DNA of 64,000 nt from DATFNI01 sp963712305 (GTDB lineage Bacteria; Bacteroidota; Rhodothermia; Balneolales; DATFMH01), in the NCBI GenBank assembly GCA_963712305.1, contig CAVQHI010000001.1, forward strand, positions 558,001-622,000, written 5' to 3'. The notes beneath the pieces are model-generated. The model saw only the letters and a program-made list of their open reading frames with translations, did no database searches and was not told the DNA's origin. Positions within the stretch are counted from its first letter, which is position 1. Each line of letters opens with the position of its first letter. The translations under genes were made by a program, and so were the position numbers. Shown piece after piece: positions 36,004-43,470 of this stretch.

Positions 36004-36818
36004 ATATAGATCACCTCCTCTCATCCATCCTTCGGGACATATCCTCGAAGGCCCAGTCACAGAACCTTTCTGCGCAGGAGGAGTTATCTAACCGTGACCA
36101 GTCGAATAGTTTCCTGAATAAACTCGTTCAGGCGGAACTCCGGCAGAAGAATCAGGCGGAACAATCGGCACAGCGTCCTGCCAGGCCAACACCACCCCGG
36201 CAGCCCGCCCAGCCGTCATCCCCTGTTCGTCCCGGACAGATTCGCCAGATTTATACTGCCCGTGGGCAGATATCGCAGATGAGTAGCTTTCCCATGGGAG
36301 AGAAGCTTGATTCAGCCCGTATCATAAAGCAGATGGAAGCCTTTAATCAAAATTCCGGGCATTCAGCACCCCAGGGACCTAAAGCGAATGAGGAAGTCAT
36401 TGCCAGCACAATACAACAAAACTTCCAGCTTATTAAAGACTCTCTGAAACGAGAGAAAGAGAAAAAAAAGCGCAAGAGACGTTTCAAGCTCGGTGTTGAT
36501 TGTGCTGCCGAGGAAAAAGCACTTGAATTGCTTGAGATCCTGCTTGAACATGCAGATGAGGCAGATGACCTTGGCGCGTATTGCAAGTGGGCCCGGGATA
36601 GGATCAACATGGCTGAAAGTCAGGTTATGGAGCATAGAAAGGATGTTCCTGAAAAAACGCGACAAAGCTTTGAAATTCTCCGTGATGCTATCCTGGCACT
36701 TGAAAATGGTCTCTCTCCAGACTTTATCTTCAACCGTTTAAAAGACGAGATTCGCCGCAAAAAGAAATTGATTGACGATTTGGATAGCGAACGCGATTTC
36801 CGGGAACCAAGTATTTGA
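36000..36818 (+). CDS. Unknown protein coupled to the cysteine desulfurase
   Basis: 272 residues, not recognised. No signal peptide or membrane helix. Residues ~1-55 are helical and Gln/Ser rich, ~58-85 form a Pro/Arg/Gln-rich linker, ~140-165 contain a very basic stretch (KREKEKKKRKRR), and ~165-265 form a helical domain with two cysteines (GVDCAAEEKALE and YCKWARDRINM). It overlaps the desulfurase by 4 bp, so production is probably linked. A role as scaffold or adaptor for sulfur transfer is possible but unsupported. Confidence 0.75.
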   Translation: MNIDHLLSSILRDISSKAQSQNLSAQEELSNRDQSNSFLNKLVQAELRQKNQAEQSAQRPARPTPPRQPAQPSSPVRPGQIRQIYTARGQISQMSSFPMGEKLDSARIIKQMEAFNQNSGHSAPQGPKANEEVIASTIQQNFQLIKDSLKREKEKKKRKRRFKLGVDCAAEEKALELLEILLEHADEADDLGAYCKWARDRINMAESQVMEHRKDVPEKTRQSFEILRDAILALENGLSPDFIFNRLKDEIRRKKKLIDDLDSERDFREPSI

Positions 36819-36820
36819 TC

Positions 36821-36855
36821 GTTGGCTGGCAGTAGTTGTCAGTTGATTATTGTTA
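36821..36855. repeat. Heptamer repeat array (5 units)
   Basis: GTTGGCT, GGCAGTA, GTTGTCA, GTTGATT, ATTGTTA in one phase, starting three bases past the stop of the preceding gene. The following bases hold a small GTCCCC/GGGGAC hairpin (36874-36890). Confidence 0.5.
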
Positions 36856-37012
36856 GATTAAAGCCTGTCAATAGTCCCCCTTGAGGGGACATAGTGGATT
36901 ACTTAGCGGTTACCTATAATTTCACCCTCTACATATTTATCGATCAGTAAATCCCAACCTGCACGTCCATCTCCCGAAAAGCTCCCGATGGGAAAGGGAG
37001 GTAAAAAGTTAA

Positions 37013-38002
37013 CTACTCAAACGCTTCCCGATTTAGTACGCCTTGTAATGGCTCTCCACTTATGAAGCGTCGAATGTTTTTGAATGCATTCTCTAATCCG
37101 AATTGAAAAAGTTCCGGGATCATTGAAGAGTTATGCGGACAGGCAAGCACATTGTCTAATTCCAGAAAGGGATAATCCAGTTTAAATTTGCCGTGCCGGA
37201 AAGGTTCAACCCACCATGACTCTATGCCAGCTTTGAAATTGGGATGATTCTTGAGCTTTTTGTATAAAGCTTTCTGATCGATGATTTCACCGCGGGCCAC
37301 ATTAATGAGTATTGCATCCTTTTCTATCCAATCCAATTCGCGTTCACCAATCAGATTCCTCGTATATTTATTGAGAGGAAGAGAAAGAACGATAACCGCA
37401 GCACCATCAAGGACCTGTTGCAGATCATCTGTTGTTCCAACGAAATCAACGGGCTCATCCGTTTTGCCGCTAGTGTTTACGGCATAAATTTTCATATTCA
37501 TCACTTGCAGAAGGCGGGCTGTTTCCTTACCGATGCCACCAAACCCAATGATAGCAGCTTTTTTTCCATGCAACAGCGTGTTGCGCCGCATCTGGTTAAA
37601 CTCGCCTTTCCGCATATTATGATCTTCTTCACGAAGCCGTTTGGCAAGAGCCAGAATCATTCCGAGTGCGTGTTCTGCCATTGGAACGGCATAGGCGCCG
37701 GAGTTACCTGCTACTGTCAACTTTTCCGGAAGCAGATCAAATGGGAGATGATCCATCCCCGCAGAGAGCAACTGGAGATACTCTACATGTTCAAGATATT
37801 CGATCTCCCCTTTCTTCAGTTCTCTTTCAGGATTCAAGGATAGAACGATGTCAGCCTCATCAAATGCATCCTGTCGTTTTTGTTCATCAAAATCTTCGAG
37901 ATACAAAACGTTGCCAAGACCAGCTGCAAGTCCATCGATATACTGCCTGGTCTTTTCTTTAACTGATTGGGTGATGAGTATCGTCTTTTTAGTTTTCTTC
38001 AT
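37013..38002 (-). CDS. D-2-hydroxyacid dehydrogenase family protein
   Basis: 329 residues. It reduces a 2-keto acid, or oxidises a 2-hydroxy acid, with NAD(P). The nucleotide fold has IGFGGIGKETARLL (~155-168). The catalytic triad is Arg in INVARGE (~233), Glu in GIESWWVEPFRHG (~262) and His in CPHNSSM (~290). The substrate is not evident. The start overlaps the MBL-fold gene by 14 bp, so the two may be coupled. Confidence 0.88.
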   Translation of the reverse strand: MKKTKKTILITQSVKEKTRQYIDGLAAGLGNVLYLEDFDEQKRQDAFDEADIVLSLNPERELKKGEIEYLEHVEYLQLLSAGMDHLPFDLLPEKLTVAGNSGAYAVPMAEHALGMILALAKRLREEDHNMRKGEFNQMRRNTLLHGKKAAIIGFGGIGKETARLLQVMNMKIYAVNTSGKTDEPVDFVGTTDDLQQVLDGAAVIVLSLPLNKYTRNLIGERELDWIEKDAILINVARGEIIDQKALYKKLKNHPNFKAGIESWWVEPFRHGKFKLDYPFLELDNVLACPHNSSMIPELFQFGLENAFKNIRRFISGEPLQGVLNREAFE

Positions 38003-38990
38003 CAGAAACCACGTCTGGTATTTTCTCTAAATTGATATTCAGATGAATAATTTGCCCGGGATCGACTGTGATAAATTCCTTCTCATCCATTTCGTTCTTC
38101 GCCAGAGCCTTACACAATCGTCGGGGCGGTTCATCCATATCCTCATCGGTCAGCTTAAATGTCCCCCAGTGCATGCCAATTGAAAATTGCGAGCCCACAT
38201 CCTGGTGTATCTGTACTGCTTCTTCCGGACTCACATGAACGGGCGACATAAACCATCTTGGATCATACGCACCAATAGGGATCGTGGACAAGTTCATCGG
38301 CCCCAGTCGATCACCAATTTCTTTAAAATATGGACAATAGCCGGAGTCGCCGGCAAAGTAGTACGTAAACGTTCCCTTCTTTATAACCCATCCACACCAT
38401 AAGGTTGCATTTCGATCACTTATCCCCCGACCACTAAAATGCTGAGCCGGGACTGATGTTATCTTCCATCCCTTAAAGTCATCCTCTTTCCACCAGTCAA
38501 GTTCACTAACAGACTGAGCTCCTGCCATCTTAAACCATTGACTCAATCCCAGCGGGACATAAAAATGCGGCTGTTTTTTATCCTGTTGTTTGATGAGCCG
38601 TCGTATCGTGCCATAATCCAGATGATCATAGTGATTGTGTGATATCAGCACGAGATCTATCTCAGGCAAATCCTCAACCGCAATTGCCGGTGGTGTATGC
38701 CGCGGCGGACCAGTAAATGAGAACGGTGAAGCGCGATCGCCCAACATTGGGTCTGTCAATATATTAATACCATCGATCTGCAACAGAAACGCCGAATGCC
38801 CCAGCCACACAACCAACGGCAGGGTCCTGTTTTCCCGAATAAATTCCAGGTCTATCGTCCTGGGATGAAGTGAAACGACCTTCCCGGGATTTTCCCGCCG
38901 CTCCCGCATCCACCGCCAAAAATCAGCAAATCCATGCGATTCTGATTGAAATGGATTACGATAGCCGTTTGGGATATGATGTTCATTCAT
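37989..38990 (-). CDS. MBL-fold metal-dependent hydrolase (NAPE-PLD/UlaG-like)
   Basis: 333 residues from the Met at 38990 (MNEHHIPNGYRNPF); an in-frame start at 39026 would add 12 residues. The metallo-beta-lactamase fold is marked by HSAFLLQIDGINILTDPMLG, the metal motif SHNHYDHLD (HxHxDH), YFAGDSGYCPYF and GMHWGTFKL. The layout matches the NAPE-PLD-like lipid hydrolases of bacteria. No signal peptide, so it is cytoplasmic. It is followed by a 2-hydroxyacid dehydrogenase with overlap. Confidence 0.88.
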   Translation of the reverse strand: MNEHHIPNGYRNPFQSESHGFADFWRWMRERRENPGKVVSLHPRTIDLEFIRENRTLPLVVWLGHSAFLLQIDGINILTDPMLGDRASPFSFTGPPRHTPPAIAVEDLPEIDLVLISHNHYDHLDYGTIRRLIKQQDKKQPHFYVPLGLSQWFKMAGAQSVSELDWWKEDDFKGWKITSVPAQHFSGRGISDRNATLWCGWVIKKGTFTYYFAGDSGYCPYFKEIGDRLGPMNLSTIPIGAYDPRWFMSPVHVSPEEAVQIHQDVGSQFSIGMHWGTFKLTDEDMDEPPRRLCKALAKNEMDEKEFITVDPGQIIHLNINLEKIPDVVSDEEN

Positions 38991-39143
38991 AGATTTTTGG
39001 ATTGTGATACGAAATGCAAACAGCAATCACAACATCCCCGTTCGGTCGGGTAAACTAAAAGTTTTGTGTCTGGAGTACTTCTAATGCCTGGAGTTTATAC
39101 TACTCTTCTGACGTTAATGTACTTGAACTTGTTTTGTCAAATA

Positions 39144-40028
39144 CTAAGAATCTTTGTTGATGCCAGCAGAAAATCTGCTGATTTCGGCCAGTGCTGACCA
39201 ATCGTGATCGCCCATACCTTTCGCCACTCCCTGGAGGTAGTGATCGTGGATCAGGCTTGCCAGCGGCATTGGAACTTCGCGTTCGTCACCAATCTGCAGT
39301 GCCAGTCGTACATCCTTGAAGCCGTGTTTCATCTTAAACCCGCCCGGAAGGTATTTGCGGTCAGCTATCATAGAACCGTAGCCCTTGTAAATGGGAACAT
39401 CAAACAGAGCGCTTGTCATGATATCGAGAAATTCATGCGAATCCATACCTGATTTCTCAATAAGGCTAAATGATTCTCCAAGCGTCTCAATCATGGAAGC
39501 AATCATAAAATTGCCGGCAATTTTAACTGTATTTGCCTGCTCCGGATTCTCTCCAACAACCGAGACAGCGCGTCCCAGGCTATTCAGGACGGGTTTTACA
39601 TCATCAATCACTTTTGAGTTCCCTGCCGCAACAATCCATAGCTTTGCAGCTTCGGCCATATCCGGACGGCCAAAAACGGGTGCAGAAACAAATTGTTGAT
39701 TGAGATCTTTATGTCGCCGGTTAAGATCACGAATAAATGCAACACTGGCAGTACTCATCGAGACGTGAACAGCTTTCTCTTTCATACACTCGAGGATACC
39801 GCCTTCAACAATGCTTTTAACCGCGGCATCATCACTGAGCATTGTTATGACGATATCAACTGCCAAAGCTAGTTCACCGGGATCTTTATCCACAATAGCA
39901 CCTTTTCCTTTTAGCGGATCTGCTTTTGAGATAGTCCTGTTATATACATGCAACTCGTGACCGGCTTCAAGCAAGTTGACAGCCATTGGGAATCCCATGC
40001 TTCCCAATCCAATAAATCCAATTTTCAT
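39144..40028 (-). CDS. 3-hydroxyisobutyrate dehydrogenase-family oxidoreductase
   Basis: 294 residues. The N-terminal Rossmann motif is GFIGLGSMGFPMAVNLLEAG, and the catalytic lysine is in EQANTVKIAGNFMIA (~170). The C-terminal all-helical dimer domain follows. The family reduces beta-hydroxy acids or succinic semialdehyde; GLYR1-like glyoxylate reductases are also possible. It lies 12 bp downstream of the threonine aldolase, with which it might form a small amino-acid catabolic unit. Confidence 0.88.
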   Translation of the reverse strand: MKIGFIGLGSMGFPMAVNLLEAGHELHVYNRTISKADPLKGKGAIVDKDPGELALAVDIVITMLSDDAAVKSIVEGGILECMKEKAVHVSMSTASVAFIRDLNRRHKDLNQQFVSAPVFGRPDMAEAAKLWIVAAGNSKVIDDVKPVLNSLGRAVSVVGENPEQANTVKIAGNFMIASMIETLGESFSLIEKSGMDSHEFLDIMTSALFDVPIYKGYGSMIADRKYLPGGFKMKHGFKDVRLALQIGDEREVPMPLASLIHDHYLQGVAKGMGDHDWSALAEISRFSAGINKDS

Positions 40029-40040
40029 GATATTTGTAAG

Positions 40041-41063
40041 TTATGATCCAAAAAGTTCTTTCATCGTTTCGTTAACGATCTCCAGGTCCTTGTCTCCAAT
40101 TTCGAGATGAAAAGTGGCCCTGATCGTTTGTGGACCAAACATTGTCATGTGAATGTCTCGTTCCATGAGTTTTTCAAGGGCCGACTCAGCGTCTCCATCG
40201 ACCACATCAAACAACACGATATTTGTTTGAATACGGTCAAGGTCAATCTGAAGCTGGGGACAGTCTGCCACTGTGCTGGCAAAATCATGCGCCCGACGAT
40301 GATCATCAGCCAGTAATCCAAAATGATGCTCAATGGCGTAATCTGCAGCAGCGGCTAATATCCCGATCTGACGCATACCTCCACCCAGCATCTTCCGAAA
40401 ACGATGTGCCTTTTTAATACGCTCGCGGTTTGACAACAACATCGAACCAACCGGAGCGCCTAGTCCCTTGCTGAAACAAACAGAAATGGTATCGCCAATC
40501 TGACCAAAAAATGACAGTGGTATGCCGCTTGCAACAGATGCATTCCAGATTCTGGCCCCGTCAAGGTGAACATAGAATTCATGCTGATCAGCAAGGTGTC
40601 GAATGGCCAGTAACTGCTCCTTCGTGTAACAGACACCGCCTCCTTTATTCGTAGTGTTTTCAAGCGCTATCACGCGGGTTTGTGGGTCCCATTCGTGATA
40701 AGGCCGGATAGCCGGTTTGATAACTTCAGGAGTCAGGATACCATACTTCCCTTTTACCGGCCACATCTGGATCGACGACAACCAGGCTGCTGAGGTCGAC
40801 TCATAATTGAAAATATGCCCTGTCTCATCGATGATAACTTCATCACCGGGATTTGTAAGGACATGCAGTCCAAGCTGGTTACTCATGGTTCCACTTGGTA
40901 CAAACAACCCGGCTTCCATGCCAAACATGGAGGCAACTTTGTGTTGGAGAGCATTTACCGTGGGATCATCCCCAAAGACATCATCTCCAACTTCAGCAGC
41001 CGCTATGGCCTCGCGCATTGCGGGAGTCGGTTTCGTTATTGTGTCGCTTCGTAAATCAATCAT
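40041..41063 (-). CDS. ltaE: Low-specificity L-threonine aldolase
   Basis: 340 residues, fold-type I PLP enzyme that splits threonine to glycine and acetaldehyde. The N-terminus MIDLRSDTITKPTPAMREA is diagnostic. The Schiff-base lysine is in CFSKGLGAPVGSML (~195-208); HLDGARIWNA (~165) binds PLP. It pairs with the oxidoreductase gene directly downstream. Heptamer repeats lie right before its start. Confidence 0.94.
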   Translation of the reverse strand: MIDLRSDTITKPTPAMREAIAAAEVGDDVFGDDPTVNALQHKVASMFGMEAGLFVPSGTMSNQLGLHVLTNPGDEVIIDETGHIFNYESTSAAWLSSIQMWPVKGKYGILTPEVIKPAIRPYHEWDPQTRVIALENTTNKGGGVCYTKEQLLAIRHLADQHEFYVHLDGARIWNASVASGIPLSFFGQIGDTISVCFSKGLGAPVGSMLLSNRERIKKAHRFRKMLGGGMRQIGILAAAADYAIEHHFGLLADDHRRAHDFASTVADCPQLQIDLDRIQTNIVLFDVVDGDAESALEKLMERDIHMTMFGPQTIRATFHLEIGDKDLEIVNETMKELFGS

Positions 41064-41070
41064 TGTGATA

Positions 41071-41133
41071 TGGTAGTGAGTAATGAGACTTTAGATAGTA
41101 GATAGCAGAATTTAGACTGCTGAAGGCTGACAG
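41071..41133. repeat. Heptamer repeat array (9 units)
   Basis: Nine in-phase 7-bp units: TGGTAGT, GAGTAAT, GAGACTT, TAGATAG, TAGATAG, CAGAATT, TAGACTG, CTGAAGG, CTGACAG. It fills nearly all of the 74-bp gap between two minus-strand genes. Confidence 0.65.
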
Positions 41134-41137
41134 CCTT

Positions 41138-41989
41138 TTAATGCTTATAGAACCCTTCACCTGTTTTGTCGCCCAGCTTGCCGGCGTTAACCATTTTCAC
41201 AAGCAGAGGGCATGGACGGTATTTGGGATCTTTAAACCCATCATAGAGAACGTTGAGAATATCGAGACAAACATCCAGACCAATGAAATCTGCGAGTCGT
41301 AATGGCCCCATCGGATGATTCATGCCTAATTTCATCACTGCATCGACATTCTCAGGTGTTGCGACCTGTTCATAGACACAATAAACAGCCTCGTTGATCA
41401 TTGGCATCAAAACGCGGTTTGAGACAAAGCCGGGATAATCATTTACTTCAACGGGTTCTTTGCCCAAAGACCTGGCGGCTTCGAGCACCGCCTGACATAC
41501 TTCGTCCGACGTATCAAGTCCCCTAACCACTTCCACCAGTTTCATCACAGGCACAGGATTGAAGAAATGCATTCCTATCACCTGGTTTGGCCGGGTGGTC
41601 GATACAGCAAGTTTTGTAATTGATATAGAAGATGTGTTCGATGCCAGGATAGCCTTCCCGGGAGCATGTTCATCGATTGTTTTAAAGATGCGAGACTTCA
41701 GCTCCAGATTCTCATTTACAGCTTCAATCACCAAATCACGATCACTGACCGCTTGCTCTATATTCAGACTTACGGTGATATTCTCCAATGTGGATTTCTT
41801 GTCTGCTTCTGTAATCTTTTCTTTCGCAACCATTCGATTCAAATTCTTCTCGATGGTCGCCAAAGCGCGATTGGCAAACTCCTGTTTTACTTCTATCAAA
41901 GTTACATCAAAACCATTCTGTGCAAACACATGGACAATTCCATTGCCCATCGTTCCTCCACCGATAACGGCTATATTCTTGATTTGCAT
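41138..41989 (-). CDS. 3-hydroxybutyryl-CoA dehydrogenase
   Basis: About 283 residues from ATG 41989 (MQIKNIAVIGGGTMG); ATG 41995 is also possible, while the 21 extra codons further upstream are not family-like. It oxidises or reduces 3-hydroxyacyl-CoA with NAD. Motifs: GGGTMGNGI (NAD), SNTSSISITKLA, GMHFFNPVPVMKLVEV (catalytic His) and PGFVSNRVLMPMINEA. Length fits the stand-alone Hbd/PaaH form, not the FadB fusion. No thiolase or crotonase is adjacent. Confidence 0.92.
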   Translation of the reverse strand: MQIKNIAVIGGGTMGNGIVHVFAQNGFDVTLIEVKQEFANRALATIEKNLNRMVAKEKITEADKKSTLENITVSLNIEQAVSDRDLVIEAVNENLELKSRIFKTIDEHAPGKAILASNTSSISITKLAVSTTRPNQVIGMHFFNPVPVMKLVEVVRGLDTSDEVCQAVLEAARSLGKEPVEVNDYPGFVSNRVLMPMINEAVYCVYEQVATPENVDAVMKLGMNHPMGPLRLADFIGLDVCLDILNVLYDGFKDPKYRPCPLLVKMVNAGKLGDKTGEGFYKH

Positions 41990-42120
41990 AGTCATTCCCA
42001 ATTTAACGCGTTCATACTTATAACCTTTTCCACCGCAATATAATAGTTTCACGGGCATTGGGATAGCAAGGATCGGTTTTACAGCACTGCAGAAAGGTGA
42101 ATTTTCATTTCTTTACAATC

Positions 42121-43368
42121 TTATTTATTGCTTTGATAACCGGTCGATTCTAAAAAATGATCAACACTTTTTTCAGGGCCAAGGCGTGGACGAATGCATT
42201 TGCGGGTACCATCATTTTTAACCAGGATTTCTACAGGGTAACGGCGCCGGTTATACTCTGATGCCATCGTCATCCCATAAGCACCGGTGTCGGCGAAGGC
42301 GAGAATATCCCCCTCGTGAGTCTCCGGCAGCAAGCGATCTTTGGCAAGGATATCAGTACTCTCACAGATATTGCCACTGATGGAATATTCTTTCGTTCCC
42401 GGCTCGCCATATCTATTAATATTTATCACACGGTGATAGGCATTGTAGAGAATGGGCCGGGTGAGGTGATTAAAACCCGTATCGGTTCCGATATACACAA
42501 TATTTCCCTGGTCCTTTACTGAAGTTACTTCCGACAACAGAACACCTCCGGGTGCCATAATATATCTGCCTGGTTCAAAGAAATAATCGATCTTGCCCTC
42601 ATAACGATCATTTAATTGATGCAGCAATGGTTCTGCCAGTCGTTTGAATTCATCCAGCGAAAAAGCTTCTTCTTCATCGCGATATGGTACGGGTAAGCCG
42701 CCGCCGAAGTTTATCCGTTCCAGATCCGGAAACTGCAGGGACAGCTCTGCCATACGCTCCATGGCTGCAAGCAGGTTTCGCGGCTCTTTGATGCCGCTTC
42801 CGATATGCACATGAATTCCGGTGATGCTAACACCTCCTTTTTGCGCCACAGACAGACACTCGTCAAGCAAATCCAGGCGTATGCCAAATTTACTGTCCCG
42901 GTTGCCCGTCGTTACCCGGTGATGCAGCCCATCGCCAATATCGGGTTTGATCCGGATAGAACAGGATTCTGAATCTGGATGAGCACAGAAAATTTTCAAA
43001 CGAGAGAAAGAGCCAATATTGAGATAAACGCCGCTTTTAATCGCATAATCCATCTCGGAATCCGACATGTTATTTTCGGTATAAAGGATATCACGGCGGT
43101 CATCCACAAACCGGCTGGCCAGAATCACCTCTTCAATGCTCACGGTATCGAAGCCAAAGCCTTCCTCACGGACAATATCAAGCAAAAAAGGATTATCGTT
43201 GGCTTTCATTGCATACAGCCACTTCACCGGGAGCTTGGGAAACAATCCTCTTAACGCACGGCATCGCTCTCGAATGGTGCGTTCTGAGTAGCAATACGCC
43301 GGCGTTCCGTATTGATTTACGATTTTCTTTAACTCACTTATCTGGAAAGGGATAACAAATGAAGACAA
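42121..43368 (-). CDS. lysA: Diaminopimelate decarboxylase
   Basis: 415 residues, fold-type III PLP decarboxylase; the last step of lysine synthesis. The PLP lysine is in WLYAMKANDNP (~52), with HVHIGSGI, NFGGGLPVPY, FEPGRYIMAPGG and the catalytic Cys in SGNICESTD (~340). The AYGMTMASEYNRRRYP motif near the C-terminus is typical. An ornithine/arginine-type decarboxylase is unlikely because SGNICESTD is DAPDC-specific. It is divergent from the acylase gene with only 102 bp between. Confidence 0.93.
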   Translation of the reverse strand: MSSFVIPFQISELKKIVNQYGTPAYCYSERTIRERCRALRGLFPKLPVKWLYAMKANDNPFLLDIVREEGFGFDTVSIEEVILASRFVDDRRDILYTENNMSDSEMDYAIKSGVYLNIGSFSRLKIFCAHPDSESCSIRIKPDIGDGLHHRVTTGNRDSKFGIRLDLLDECLSVAQKGGVSITGIHVHIGSGIKEPRNLLAAMERMAELSLQFPDLERINFGGGLPVPYRDEEEAFSLDEFKRLAEPLLHQLNDRYEGKIDYFFEPGRYIMAPGGVLLSEVTSVKDQGNIVYIGTDTGFNHLTRPILYNAYHRVININRYGEPGTKEYSISGNICESTDILAKDRLLPETHEGDILAFADTGAYGMTMASEYNRRRYPVEILVKNDGTRKCIRPRLGPEKSVDHFLESTGYQSNK

Positions 43369-43470
43369 GACCTATACTTTTTGTTACATTTTTAGTGTTC
43401 ATTCGACATTGCGTCTGTTGAGGCATAAAATTAGACATATTCCTCGAAAGTTCACCCCACATTCAGTAAA

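Noticed and set aside
36860..37012. Short hairpins (GTCCCC/GGGGAC; CTCCC/GGGAG) as a possible mobile element
   Set aside because: Stems are only five or six bases and no boundaries can be drawn.
41990..42058. Upstream extension of the hydroxyacyl-CoA dehydrogenase
   Set aside because: The family N-terminus begins at the Met of MQIKNIAV; the extra codons are not conserved-looking.
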